DNA of 64,000 bases from Epiperipatus broadwayi (GCA_028023455.1 JAQFVV010006340.1:2607938-2671937); one strand, 5' to 3'. Shown: positions 22,850 to 35,278, counted from the stretch's first letter. Notes: generated by a model not told the origin, from the sequence alone. Translations and numbers: made by a program.

Positions 22850-24913
22850 ACACACACATGTTTATATTTAAAATAGATCATTTTCATGTTTATAAAATTG
22901 ATTTTAAAGTAGTTTACTTTCACCACCTGTTTTAATCAATTTGATTAAAAACAGGTAAGCTTGCTAATTATATATTCCTGTTGCTTTGATTTTAATCATT
23001 TTTAAAGTTAATTCTAAAAAGCAGAGATTTAATTGTGTTGTTGTTTTTGTTTCAATAATACCTGGTAGGAATTCTTAAATTAGATTGAGTGGGAAATTAA
23101 TATTTGCCCTGCCTGAGATATAGAAATAGACACTAAGGAAGGCTTTTCATGTGAAATGTAGTGAGGCAAGGATAGCCTGCCAATTTTAGGAAAGAGAGAT
23201 TCAGTATTCCAAACAGACACTTGGATTATCTCCTGCTGAGGGTTGTTCCATTTTGAATAGCATTTTAGACATTTAATTCCTGCTAAAAACTTGCAATTAT
23301 TGACAGACTTTGTTACAGTGCAGAATGTCAAAATCTACCGCTATGAGTTTTTCCATCATCAGGATGTCTTGCTAGCTTAAACAAAGGATGGACCCATGCC
23401 TGCTAGCTCTCCTGCAGTCATTCCATGAGCCTCTAAAATAAACACTGTCTCTACCTTGCCACTGTCAAAGGACCTGAAAAAGGACTAAAGATAAATGTGT
23501 GCACTCTATGCGAACTGTGCTTTATCGTAAGATGAAATTTTCCTTTATTTTTTCCAGGGTATTTTTTTTTCATTAAATCTCCACTCAATCTAATTATAAA
23601 TCTGTATTCATATGTAATATTTAACCTCATATATAATGTATATTGTGATTTCTTGTATTTTGCCGGCGGTCTTGGAATCTTAGTTTTAAGATTACAAGTT
23701 TGCTTTTAATTTTTGTTGATTGGAGAGTGATGTGTGAGTTTTTCTATTTTTATGCCTAACTTTTACTAAATGCTTTGGCAGTCGTGTATATTTTGAATGC
23801 CTACCTGTAATTATTTTAGTATCCCGAATTAATTTTAAATACTGTGTTTGTGCTTTTGCAAACCACAAAATCTTTTGGCTGGTGACTTTATTTTCATTGT
23901 CTTCGTTTCTTATACCATTGAAAGTGGAAACGATAATTGTTTTTGATTTGTAATTTTATAAGCTGCCAGCAGGAAGACAATATTTATCCCTTTCATAAAT
24001 TACAGATGAGAGAGACTTTCTCTGCTAAAGTATTTATAGCTTTCATATTTTCGTACTCATGTCCACTCTCCGATAGATTTATTTTGTATTTACTTGTATA
24101 GCTTAAAATTTATCAGAACGTGAACTCAAAACTTGTGTCATAAATTTATTTTTTAATTATAATTATTGGTAATTCATTTTCTTTAAATTCTGGGGCAGAT
24201 GTAACTGATTTTCTAATGATTTACTTGTCTCCTATTGAGACCTTTAATTCTTATTAGATTAGTTTTTGCCAATCGTTTGGTTGGGGATTCACCAGTCTTA
24301 ATTGTTTGTTTACCTTGCATTTTCAATCATATTTTTCAGTTGTTTTTGAGGTAGATCAATCACCTTTATTTTAAATGTAATAATAGGTGCAGCTTCTATT
24401 GACAGATGACATTTGTGGTCCAACACCCTTTTTCGGACCTCTGAAAGCTCACCAGTGCTGGTTTCGTTGATTTGTTTCAAGAATGTATTGTTTAAGTATT
24501 TGAAAGTGAAAACCAATGTTTTGGTGAATCTTCTGCTGAATGAAATTGCTTCCTCCCTGTAGAATTCATTAGTAGAGAGTCATATGTCTGCCAGAAAATT
24601 GCATTTTCATCTTTCTGGTACATGCCTGAGATAACCCTATTGATTTTTGTTTAAACTTTTTCTTACAAATTATTTTGCTCTTAAATAAAAGTTTAAAATT
24701 TGTTTAAACTTAATTTCACTGATGTTTGTCTTTGTGCTTTACTTTCTCAATTATCTAAACAATATTTAAGATATCTTGTTTCTCCCTGAGTTTAGTCTGG
24801 TGCATTTCGGTTCGCATATCCTGTCCACCCTTAAATTAAATGTCTAGTTCCGATTTTTGGACTAGTGACGCCCTCATGGTCAGTATATGCAAATCAAAGA
24901 TCTTTTGTCCATT

Positions 24914-24917
<4 letters not shown>
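22850..24917 (+). mobile_element. LTR copy D (family 1, inverted)
   Basis: Read on the minus strand from 24917 it begins TGTAATGGAC, like copy C, and then follows copies A-C: TGCACCAGACTAAACTCAGG, ATTGGTTTTCACTTTCAAAT, and the middle GCACACATTTAT region. Its sense strand is therefore plus. The initiator TCAGTA is kept at 23201 but the TATA position reads GGATAGCC. The left boundary near 22850 is approximate. The 68-codon minus-strand ORF 24310-24516 is broken in copies A-C and is not a gene. Confidence 0.65.

Positions 24918-24964
<47 letters not shown>
24918..24964. repeat. (AT)n tract between LTR copy D and PLE 1
   Basis: About 47 bases of uninterrupted AT. It separates the TTACA end of LTR copy D from the inverted end of the Penelope-like element. 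Confidence 0.95.
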
Positions 24965-24968
<4 letters not shown>

Positions 24969-25395
24969 AAACCTCCCCATAATTCATATCAAACTCCACC
25001 TTTCCTTAATATCAAAAGAAGTCCTCATAAGATTGATAGCTTCAGAATCAAAAAGTTTTATCATCAAAGTCCCCTTTATTCTTCTTTTTAACTCATTCTT
25101 TTAATAAAAAATAACTGAAGCATTGTTAAACAATATTCTATGACCTGTATTCATTTCATAAATATGTAAAGCTGAGTTAAGATACCTATGTTTATTTCTA
25201 CTTATATGAACTTTAATTCTTCATTAAGGCTAAATTTCCTCTGGCCTCCATAAAACTTACCACAATTACATGGAGTCTTATAAACAATTCCAGGAATAGA
25301 CCTACTATCAATAGACTGCTTTGAACGATTAAGTAACGAATTCAAATCAGAACCTTTCTTCCATGCAACCTTCATTCCACCTAACAAATATCAAA
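24965..25395 (-). pseudogene. Inverted partial copy of PLE 1: GIY-YIG endonuclease end
   Basis: On the minus strand it encodes GMKVAWKKGSDLNSLLNRSKQSIDSRS, then IPGIVYKTPCNCGKFYGGQRKFSLNE, the GIY-YIG signature region of Penelope-like elements. It also carries the downstream tail ending near CTCCCCATAATTCAT. The plus-strand copy at about 26285-26710 is its reverse complement with scattered changes. It is truncated at the 5' side and joined head-to-head to the PLE body near 25395. It cannot make a full protein. Confidence 0.8.
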
Positions 25396-25429
25396 ATTTG
25401 TTATAAGATATTTTAGGGACTATACAAAA

Positions 25430-26720
25430 TTGGGTCAATTTTGTGTTTCTTCTTCTTTTGAAGCTTTTAAGAAAATAAATGGTTTTGTTTTGGTTGATGA
25501 GTGTGTTTTTGGTAATTTAGACATTAAAATATGTACCAATCAGTTAATATATTAAAAAGTATTGATGTTTTTGTTTCAATTTAAAAAAAATGGAATGTTT
25601 TTCTGCAGATAAGATTAAGGTATTTCATGATTTGCTTTTGCTATTAGAGGATTCAATGTATTTTATGTCTAATGATGTGTTTTATAAGATTAAAGAGGGT
25701 TGGCTTATAGGTTATGTTATTTCTCCATTAATGTGTAGTGTCTATATTGATTATTTGGAGTGTAGTGTTGTTAATCTGTTTTCATGTTCTATAAAATTAT
25801 TTGTTAGGTATATTTATGATTGTTTGTTTGTTATTCAGAAAGAGAAATGAAATGAGTTTTTATGTGTATTGAATCCTTTTGATTCATGTATTAAATTTAG
25901 TATTGAGGGGATAGTTTTGATTTTGTAAAATTAAAGTTTTTAGATTTAAGTGTTGAGAAGATTAATGATATTTGTTTTGTAGTCATTTTATAAAACCTAA
26001 GAATTTGAGAAATATGATTAGGCTTCATTGTTATCAGCCTTTTATGCATAAAAAATGTCTTTATTGAATTTTAGTTATAGGAATAGAAGACTTAATAATT
26101 TTAATAATAATACTGATATTCAAAGAAGTCAATTTGCTGCTGAATATGTAGAATTGGGCTACAATCATGATTTTTTTAAAAAGTTGTATTTAATAATAAT
26201 GTTTATTGTCATGATTTTGATGGTAAGAAATTTGTTGGTAAGTATAATGACTATATATATTACCCATTTAAATCTTCAATATATAATTTCATTTATAATT
26301 TGTTATGTGAAATGAAGGTTGCATAGAAGAAAGTTTCTGATTTGAATTTGTTACTTAATGGTTCAAAGAATTCTATTGATAGTAGGTCTATTCCTGGTAC
26401 TGTTTATAAGATTCCATGTAGTTGTGGTAAGTTTTATCTAGGGCAGAGTAAGTTTAGCCTTAATGAAAGGATTAAAGTTCATATAAATAGAGGTAAACAT
26501 AGTTATCTTAACTCAGCTTTATATATATTCATTAATTGATTTTTTAACAATGCTTCGGTTATTTTTATGAAAAGTATGAGTTAAAAAAGAATAAAGGAGA
26601 CTTTGATGATAAATCTTTTTGATTCTGAGGCTATCAATCTTATGAAGACTTCTTTTGATATTAAGGGAAGGTGGAGTTTGAAATGAATTATGGGAAGGTT
26701 TGTTTGTTTGTATATATATG
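25430..26720 (+). pseudogene. Penelope-like element 1: reverse transcriptase plus GIY-YIG endonuclease (broken)
   Basis: Several frames together show a PLE. About 25490-25545 reads NLDIKICTN, matching the DxxNLYTN block. 25590-25850 reads MECFSADKIKVFHDLLLLLEDS..., then a GYVISPLMCSVYIDYLE block (PLE counterpart of MGSPLSP...) and VRYIYDCLFVI, where the catalytic DD is lost. 26342-26539 reads IPGTVYKIPCSCGKFYLGQSKFSLNERIKVHI, a good GIY-YIG domain. PLEs use telomerase-like reverse transcriptases with this endonuclease. Stops and frameshifts near 25850, 25930, 26315 and 26520 make it dead. The 5' part of the element is missing, replaced by the inverted copy. Confidence 0.8.
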
Positions 26721-27395
26721 ATAGTATCTTTAGTTTGATTTTCACTTGAGCCGGTTCCTCACTTTTCAAGTGTAAGATTGATATTTTACCTACATTTAGT
26801 GTTTATGATATTTTTAATATAAATTTCCTCCAGCAATTTATTTTTATATATTGGTAATTTAGGAGTTGCAAATGTTTAAAATGAGTATTATATTAATATT
26901 TCTATTTAAAGATAATAGAAATAATGTTTGTTTCTTAGCAATTAGTATTTGCTTTAGTTTTGTGCTTCTTGATTACATACATCTGACATCCAATTTATTA
27001 TCAACATTGAAGTTTACTTAAAAGAAAGTGACCTTTTATGAATGTTGCTTTTTTCAGAATTTTATTTGTTTTACAAGCTAAAATAATAAATGTACTAATA
27101 GCTCTAACAAACTTAATTGATAAATGCCACTATAGAAAGCATTTAAAAATATCTATTTAGAAACATCCTCCTCCCCAAACTGGTTTCAAGCTATTGGCTA
27201 TCTTTAGTGAGATAAAAGAATATTCCAGGTACTAGATACAATATCAAACTCAACACAGCACTTATCTAATATTAAACTATTATGTAGAAATTCTGGAAAT
27301 TTCAGATACCTATAAATCCAAATTCAGGTATTTAACTTAAATAACTGTATTGGCTTGGATAATTACTAATATTTTACTATTATTATTTTATTCAG
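26721..27395. other. AT-rich stretch, nothing identified
   Basis: There is no ORF or repeat that I can place. It may include the flank of the duplicated block, but similarity to copy 1 is clear only from about 27396. Confidence 0.5.
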
Positions 27396-27754
27396 AATAA
27401 AATAAACTTCAATTTATTATTAAATTCTGTGTTTGATTTCCTTAAACAAATTATATAATAATCCAACTGCCAGAATTATTTTGCCCTGCATATATTATAA
27501 TACAAATTCAAATATCAATTATTATTATCATTATATGTTACATCTAATTTCAGCAATGGTGCTTTGTTATGATAAAAGATCAATCTCTTACCTGTAGGCT
27601 TCAAAGTTATTAACTATATTAAATTAGACATCTAACTACAAAATGTGAATGTATATCAATAATAATATTAATCACTAATAAATATATTTATTTTCTCTTA
27701 TGTATACAGAGAAAGACAAATACAATAGTAATTGAATACTATATATATATATAT
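27396..27754. repeat. Duplicated block, copy 2, part 1
   Basis: It aligns with about 8925-9260 of copy 1 (GATCAATCTCTTACCTGTAG, TAATATTAATCACTAATAAA). It is cut at a TA run by the LTR retrotransposon at 27755. Confidence 0.75.
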
Positions 27755-29555
27755 TGTAACGGGCACGGGACGATCGAAAGCTCCAACTTCCCTTTCACTT
27801 AAAACATGTAATGGGGAATTCTTCTAATTCAAAAATCATCCACTTTCCGCTACCTCAAGCAGAGAGAAATATGGAAATAAACGAATCGATCTCCGTACCT
27901 GACCGAATCTGTCAGCTATACAGATATAGCTTCCAGACTATTTTTCCCGATCAGCTTTCTCCTGACTGCTGTAAGATATTCCTGTTACAGCGCTTGGCTA
28001 ATTTATAAATTTTACAGGCTAAAACACTGCACCCTCAACGTTTCACGTGCTAATTTAATAACTAAAAAAGAAATATCCACATGAATAATAGCTTACCCCC
28101 TCCCCTCTCTAATGTTAAACTATTTTTGGAGTGGCGAAGAACAAGGCGAGACAGATTTAGATAAATTAATACATTTTTAATAATAATAAAGTTTGATAAA
28201 AAAAACCATAAGAAATATTAACATAAAATTACACATTATATTTTTGATAGTGCTATAAGGAATAAATATTTGAAATTCTACCAATACATAAATACTTAAA
28301 ATAACTAATTGAAATTCCTATAAATGCTTTCACATTTAAAATCGTTAGACTCACTGTCTATCATAAGAGAATGTCATTATCATTCAGGAAAGGCATTTGG
28401 CCATTGTCTATTGAATTTAAGTGCACTTATGACGATTTATAAAATAATATTCAAGTTACCTAGGGTTTAGACTTTGAGTTCCTTCCGATGTGGTCGACCG
28501 TCACGTGGATTTTCTCCACTTCTTTAGGAGGGACGGTCACCTATCATATATGGCAGTGTGTAGCTTCTTGGTTATTCAGGCACAGAGGACGAGGCATCAC
28601 AAGCAGGGCAACAACAGGAATCCACAGGCAGGCATTACTACATTATTGCAGAACCATTGGTACAGACAGTCCGGATCGACCAGCGATCATGAAGGCCTTA
28701 GCCAGCCATAGTATGTGAGGCACCGATAGTAGATGTCATATTGGCTAGCTATATCGATTGATTCTTGGAGCCACAAAATTTCACCTCTCGACTCGAAGTC
28801 TCAAGCTCTAATCTCTCTTACAATCTCTCTAGCTTTCCACCTAACCTCCTTTTTAATTAAAACATTCCAATGGTCCTTTGTTCTTCGGATTCTTTGTTTC
28901 CACTTGTTGTTGACACCTTCCATGCTATGCCTTCGGCCATATTTAAACTTACTTTTTATGATTTTATAGCACTATTTACATTTTACTTATTTCTTTATTT
29001 TCTTTAATTAATTACACAAATTTTAGTATATGTTTTTTTTTTCTCATTTAAATTTAAATTTCAACGATCATTTACTTTTTATTTAAACTCATGCTTTAAC
29101 TATACTCCATAAAACCCGCATTTCGTTTATCGTCAAAGGTGTACTTTGAAACATAGATTCTTATCTTTTTGAACATATTACATTTCTAGGTTTTTTTTCT
29201 TTCCACGCTACCGAAAGTTTTCTTTTGAACTTTACTTTCCCCAAAGTCATATTTACTACATGTTTTCTTTATGTTTCTTTTCTGCTTTAATTTTCCTAGC
29301 TTATGCTTTTAATATTATAATTTAATATTTTACTTTTCTCGAAATTCAGACTTTGAATAGCAAAAGATAACGATCTTGGTAATTCTAGTTCCCTCTCTTT
29401 TCCTTTGTTTTATTCATTTTCAACATTTCTTGATTTTGTTAACTTTTAAGCTCGTTTTTCTTTCTTTATTTATTTATTTATTTCCAACCCGAACATTTCT
29501 AAGTTTTGTATGTTTTACATATACATGTGTGACCGCAGTATGTGCGATCATCACA
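27755..29555 (-). repeat. 3' LTR of the gag-only element
   Basis: Starts TGTAACGGGCACGGGACG and ends GTGCGATCATCACA. The short ORFs in it (for example 28488-28718 and 28733-28969) recur in the other LTR only because the LTRs are copies. Differences from the other LTR cluster in the first ~930 bases; the last ~860 are almost identical. Confidence 0.92.
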
Positions 29556-30461
29556 TTACACCGTTCCCCCCTTTAAAATTTTTTTCCCGACAAAAAAAAA
29601 TTTTAATCTTATGCATCGAAAGCTATATGCTCCCACTATTGTTCAAACTCTTTCTTTTTTTTTTTTCATTGCTACTATGATGTAGGGATGAGGTTAATCT
29701 ATAGAGAGGCGACTAGGTAAATTATTCCTTCCTTTTCTGAACCAAGCAGTATAGCCAAACCAATTTAATCCTGACATTGCCATGCATGCATTTCATTTCT
29801 GCCACTACTCATATCTACAGGTTCGAATCCACAGGATATCTCTGTGATCCGATTAAACCTGATCATACATCACATTTCTGCAATAAGGAACCTCTAAGTG
29901 CCAACTCTGGCCACTATTATCGAGGTGGGTTGGGAGGCTGGCATCTTTTCGTCCAGTTCATCCATGAGCCCATATATTTCTGAAAGCTCTATATTCATAT
30001 AAAGGGTTCTTTCCCCATAGATTGGTCTCTGGACCATTGACTCACGATATATGTGCTTAATACCTAACTGGAAATACTAATCCAGTGAGTCATTGAGAAT
30101 GGGATCTCTGTCCGTGGGTTCTCTGTGATAAGATCTGGTGCACCACAGAACACACATGCATGACAAAGAAGAAGGCAAAACCAAATACTGCAACAGGATC
30201 AAGCTACAAATATCTGACCCTACATTCCATCAACCTCAATCTACGACCCCATCCTACTAATTAATTTATCCTTTATCATTTTCCTAAAATCCCTCATAGG
30301 GTCTAGCCATTTATTGGCTCATCATTTCTTTATGTCATTAGCTTCCGTATTCCTATCCATTCTCCATGATTCGAGGTCCATTTCCATTTCCGAATTTGTC
30401 ATCATCTAATTCTTTCTTTATTTGGGGACCGCTCTTACGTTTTATCTGGCGGTTGTCTTCC
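29556..30461 (-). other. Internal region between gag and the 3' LTR
   Basis: In the minus direction this stretch has stops in all frames and no pol motif. Plus-strand ORFs 29777-29983 and 30366-30668 resemble no protein. It is probably decayed or non-coding element sequence. Confidence 0.5.
29562..29574 (-). promoter_or_regulatory. Polypurine tract
   Basis: On the minus strand AAAGGGGGGAACGG lies six bases before the 3' LTR. This is the expected place for the primer of plus-strand DNA synthesis. Confidence 0.75.
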
Positions 30462-31280
30462 TCAATTTACATCACCTCTGCCTCCTCTGGGATGCGGATG
30501 TTTATCCCTAAGTTCCTGGCCCTCTGTCCATTTGTATGGCCACTTCCATTCAATCTTACATCTACATCGTCTATCTTCCATCCCTCTTGGGTTCCACTCC
30601 CTAGAATGTCCTCGGTTTTCGGTCCAATGTTCTTCCCCAGGATCCCAGTCATTTCTTATAACAGATAGTTCTTTTATATCGGCATTAAGGCTGCTATTTG
30701 CTGCACTCTTTATACATTCTTCCACTCTTGTGTTTAACCTGGCTACTACTTTTGCCACTTGACCTAAACTCTCCTGCCCACTCATCATCACCTTGTGACT
30801 ATTATCTCTCACTACCTCCATCTCTTCATCTCCCGGTCTTATCTCCCTTTCTGGCTGTCCTATATCCCTTTCCCAATCCAATTCTGCTAATTCTCTAACT
30901 TTATCCTCAACTGTTTCACATTTCGCATATCCACATGGCCCTATACTCCTTTGTTCCTCCATCTCCATCTCTGGGTGACATCCAGCCCATATATCATTAG
31001 GCTTTGATTGCTGGATGATCTCATTTTTTACTTCTTCCTTGAATGCCGCCATTCTTTCCTGGCTATCGATTTCGACCTTGATCATCCATTCTTCTATTCT
31101 TCTCTCCTGTCAGTTCATGTATTCTTCCACGAATTGCTGTTGATCGACCCTCATCTGCCTTAGCATATCCATGATATCACTCTTGCTTATTTTACTAGGT
31201 ACTTTCATCTCTTTATCTTCACTCCCTTCTCTCACTTCCCTTTCTTGAAAATCCATTTTAGCTTGGGATCTCGTATTCAT
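30462..31280 (-). pseudogene. gag: gag of the gag-only LTR element (one in-frame stop)
   Basis: The frame opens with MNTRSQAKMDFQER at 31280, a start style common to gag of Ty3/Gypsy-like elements, and runs in one frame to a stop at 30464-30462, about 272 residues, interrupted by a single TGA at 31112-31110. A later Met at 31085 gives the 207-residue open part. It is rich in E, K, R and Q (EIDSQERMAAFKEEVKNEI; ESLGQVAKVVARLNTRVEE) and helical. The basic, proline-containing C-terminus (KHPHPRGGRGDVN) may serve nucleic-acid binding, but no CCHC knuckle is present. It sits directly downstream of the leader of the same element. It is shorter than usual gags and lacks an obvious capsid homology region. 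Confidence 0.65.
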
Positions 31281-32640
31281 GAATAATAATTTTATTTAAC
31301 CCTTAATCTATGTTTCTAATACGGTTTACTAACTCTTATGGCTATATTTATATAAAGAAATTTTTTCTATTGACTCTCTGTTTTCCTTTTTACTTTGATC
31401 AACGATTTAATATTTGTGATTTATTCAGTTAGCAATTAGATCACTAGCCAACCCAAACATCTGTACTCCAGTTCCTATTCTTGTCTGCCTTCCCTAGACT
31501 TGCCCAACTGTCTGTCCACCTTTGTCCTCGATTTTCCCTGCTCATATACCTCTGATTCACTATAATTAATTCAAGGATGCCTGTTTACATTCTTTCAACT
31601 TTTGTTCATTACTTATACTTATTTCTATTTGTTGACGGTATATCTAAATAAAATTCATTTAACTGTGTTTCCAGACACATGCACCTATGACATATATTTT
31701 TAATATTTCATTATAAACTTCAATTATTTTACGGTCGTTTTAAAACAAAGTCACACATACATTTTCTTCACTGGGAAAATCTCTTTCGTTACATATAAAA
31801 CGTTTTTGTAAATTATATTCCTTTCACTACCTTGAAATCGTATGTACATATTTTCTTCAACTCAACAAATACATTCGAATATTTTCATTACCCATTATAA
31901 ATATTTTATTTCGGCTTGACTAAGACACAATATTTAGAATCATACATATATCTTTTTTTCAATTCACCAGCGATACATGGCTATTTTAGAATCTCTCATT
32001 TATGATTTAACCCTTATTGAACTGTTTTATTTCTTTTAATTTAACTACTTTATATTTTTTTCGGTACACAAACATCACGATAATCTACATTTTTGATCGC
32101 TATAATTATAGCTAAATACGCTTCATTATTTTCCTATGAGATTATATTTTTCTAACTTTACTTACTGGAATATACGACTATTTAATAACATTTATATTTC
32201 TTCACCATCAATTAGTTGCGCGACTATTATTTCTTTTATTACTTAGCATTAAAATTTTATACAACTTTGTGTTATTCTTCTTTTTCTTCAAAACGATTCA
32301 TATTATATGGTGGTAATCATTTGACATTATAATTTCTTTGTTCGTTATACTTGTTTAATTATTGCTTGAGATTATCTTTCACTATTCATTTCAATAACTT
32401 TCATACTACTAAAAAAAAATTTTCCCCCTCACTACTCTTGTACACATTTGACGTGAAATGCTCGTATGGAGTATCATCAAAAAAAAACTTATCCCCTTCA
32501 TCTTTGCCTTTCGCCACTTTAATTTGCAACACTAAATTTATATGTTTAAATCCACATATATTAAACAATTTTATTTTAGAAAAATTTTATTACATTATAA
32601 ATTATTTAACACGTGATTATTAAATGTGCAGAAGTTTCAA
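31281..32640 (-). other. Long untranslated leader of the gag-only element
   Basis: About 1.4 kb between primer-binding site and gag is AT-rich without ORFs in the sense direction. The plus-strand ORF 32351-32623 is not protein-like. Long leaders are usual for non-autonomous LTR elements, where they can hold packaging signals. Confidence 0.5.
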
Positions 32641-32659
32641 ATCCCGGACTAGGCCCCCA
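32641..32659 (-). promoter_or_regulatory. Primer-binding site resembling tRNA-Pro complement
   Basis: On the minus strand TGGGGGCCTAGTCCGGGAT starts five bases after the 5' LTR. It differs from the widely known tRNA-Pro type site (TGGGGGCTCGTCCGGGAT) by a one-base insertion and one or two substitutions. This fixes the element's orientation. Confidence 0.75.
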
Positions 32660-32664
32660 AAATA

Positions 32665-34482
32665 TGTAACGGCACGGGACGATCGAAAGCTCCAACATCC
32701 CTTTCACTTAAAACATGTAGTGGGAAATTCTTCTAATTCAAAAATCGTCCACTTTCCACTACCTCAAGCAGAGAGAAATACGGAAATAAACGAATCGATT
32801 TCCGCACCTGACCGAATCTGTCAGCTATACAGATATAGCTTCCAGACTATTTTTCCCGATCAGCTTTCTCCCGACTGCTGTAAGATATTCCTGTTACAGC
32901 GCTTGGCTAATTTATAAATTTTACGGGCTAAAACACTGCACCCTCAATGTTTCATGTGCTAATTTAATAACTAAAAAAGGAATATCCACATGAATAATAG
33001 CTTACCCCCCTCCCCTCTCTAATGTTAAACTATTTTTTGGAGTGGCGAAGAATGAGGCGAGACAGATTTAGATAAATTAATACATTTTTAATAATAATAA
33101 AGTTTGATAAAAAAAAAACCATAAGAAATATTAACATAAAATTACACATATTATATTTTTGATAGTGCTATAAGGAATAAATATTTGAAATTCTACCAAT
33201 ACATAAATACTTAAAATAACTAATTGAAATTCCTATAAATGCTTTCACATTTATAATCGTTAGACTCACTGTCTATCATAAGAGAATGTCATTATCATTC
33301 AGGAAAGGCATTTGGCCATTGTCTATTGAATTTAAGTGCACTTATGACGATTTATAAAATAATATTCAAGTTACCTAGGGTTTAGTCATTGAGTTCCTTC
33401 CGATGTGGTCGACCGTCACGTGGATTTTCTCCACTTCTTTAGGAGGGACGGTCACCTATCATATTTGGCGGTGTGTAGCTTCTTGGTTATTCAGGCATGG
33501 AGAACGAGGCATCACAAGCAGGGCAACGACAGGAATCCACAGGCAGGTGTTACTACAGCAGTTGTTACATTATTGCAGAACCATTGGTACAGATGGTCCG
33601 GATCAACCAGCGATCATGAAGGCCTTAGCCAGCCATAGTATGTGAGGCACCGATAGTAGATGTCATATTGGCTAGCTATATCGATTGATTCTTGGAGCCG
33701 CAAAATTTCACCTCTCGACTCGAAGTCTCAAGCTCTAATCTCTCTTACAATCTCTCTAGCTTTCCACCTAACCTCCTTTTTAATTAAAACATTCCAATGG
33801 TCCTTTGTTCTTCGGATTCTTTGTTTCCACTTGTTGTTGACACCTTCCATGCTATGCCTTCGGCCATATTTAAACTTACTTTTTATGATTTTATAGCACT
33901 ATTTACATTTTACTTATTTCTTTATTTTCTTTAATTAATTACACAAATTTTAGTATATGTTTTTTTTTTCTCATTTAAATTTAAATTTCGACGATCATTT
34001 ACTTTTTATTTAAACTCATGCTTTAACTATACTCCATAAAACCCGCATTTCGTTTATCGTCAAAGGTGTACTTTGAAACATAGATTCTTATCTTTTTGAA
34101 CATATTACATTTCTAGGTTTTTTTTCTTTCCACGCTACCGAAAGTTTTCTTTTGAACTTTACTTTCCCCAAAGTCATATTTACTACATGTTTTCTTTATG
34201 TTTCTTTTCTGCTTTAATTTTCCTAGCTTATGCTTTTAATATTATAATTTAATATTTTACTTTTCTCGAAATTCAGACTTTGAATAGTAAAAGATAATGA
34301 TCTTGGTAATTCTAGTTCCCTCTCTTTTCCTTTGTTTTATTCATTTTCAACATTTCTTGATTTTGTTAACTTTTAAGCTCGTTTTTCTTTCTTTATTTAT
34401 TTATTTATTTCCAACCCGAACATTTCTAAGTTTTGTATGTTTTACATATACATGTGTGACCGCAGTATGTGCGATCATCACA
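32665..34482 (-). repeat. 5' LTR of the gag-only element
   Basis: It starts TGTAACGGCACGGGACG and ends GCGATCATCACA before an AT run. It carries a 12-base insertion (GCAGTTGTTACA, about 33557-33568) absent from the other LTR. Confidence 0.92.
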
Positions 34483-35095
34483 ATATATATAAACAGAACA
34501 GTTGCATATCAGTAGCTGAAATTTAAATGTACAATATCATTAATGATCAATATTACAGTAATTTCACAAAATTCATATTGTGAAGCAAACAAAGATCTGA
34601 AACAGGCAGCAGAGGTTGACCTTATCTGTGCTGCTATATTACAACATGTTTATTTTACAAGGTTTTATTGCTGGAATTCATGTAATGATTAATATTAGTG
34701 ATATTTTATATTTAAATTTCATCTAGCAATATATATTTGATCCTATTATTTGTTATATTTTTGTTTAAAAATTTTAAAATTTAAATTTGTTATTATTAGT
34801 CTCTTTGTATATATAAGTAAAATATATATTTATAAGAAAGAGATTTTTTGGTAATGTTATTTTTATATTTTTTGATTACATAGGTCTCATTTTCAATGAA
34901 GGTGACATTCTATCTTTGTTACTTTATTTAGATATATTACTTCTGCAAAGGAGGGTGATTAAACTAATATAACAATTGATGTTAGTAAAGTTTTGTTTTT
35001 GAATTTAAGCTAGTAATATGAGACTGCTTCAAATTCTTGTTTATGTTTAGAAATTTTCAAAGTGTAAACTGGTTTTTGTTATTCCTTTATATATG

Positions 35096-35132
<37 letters not shown>

Positions 35133-35219
35133 CTTAATTATAAAATTCAATCTTTCTGATTAAGTTTTATACTTCTTGCTTGCATAACTCTGATTTTCAA
35201 AATACCTTATAAAGCTATG

Positions 35220-35225
<6 letters not shown>
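34483..35225. repeat. Duplicated block, copy 2, part 2
   Basis: It aligns with about 9285-10290 of copy 1, without the 279-base MITE-like insertion of copy 1. The alignment resumes at AGAACAGTTGCATATCAGTA, just right of the LTR element, which confirms that the LTR element interrupts the block. Confidence 0.8.

Positions 35226-35278
<53 letters not shown>
35224..35278. repeat. (TA)n tract at an insertion junction
   Basis: A long TA run ends copy 2 part 2 and is followed directly by TGTACCAG. Confidence 0.9.

Larger units (their letters stand above)
27755..34482 (-). mobile_element. LTR retrotransposon, gag only (non-autonomous), nested in copy 2
   Basis: Two long direct repeats of 1801 and 1818 bases, each TGTAACG...CATCACA on the plus strand, flank a 3109-base internal region. 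On the minus strand the order is 5' LTR (34482-32665), primer-binding site, gag, polypurine tract, 3' LTR (29555-27755). Both flanks are AT repeats, so the target duplication cannot be sized. No reverse transcriptase, RNase H or integrase motif is visible, and the gap between gag and the polypurine tract is only about 0.9 kb. It would need proteins from another element. The lineage (Ty3/Gypsy-like by gag style) is an inference. Confidence 0.9.

Noticed and set aside
24310-24516. 68-codon minus-strand ORF with KLNNTFLKQINE-like peptide
   Set aside because: It lies inside LTR copy D; the homologous region in copies A, B and C is interrupted, so there is no sign of constraint.
28488-28969. Small ORFs conserved at 33403-33896
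   Set aside because: Conservation is explained by the two LTR copies; on the minus-sense element they are antisense and not protein-like.
32630-32664. tRNA 3' half on the plus strand next to the LTR
   Set aside because: It has no 5' half or cloverleaf; it is the complement of a primer-binding site.
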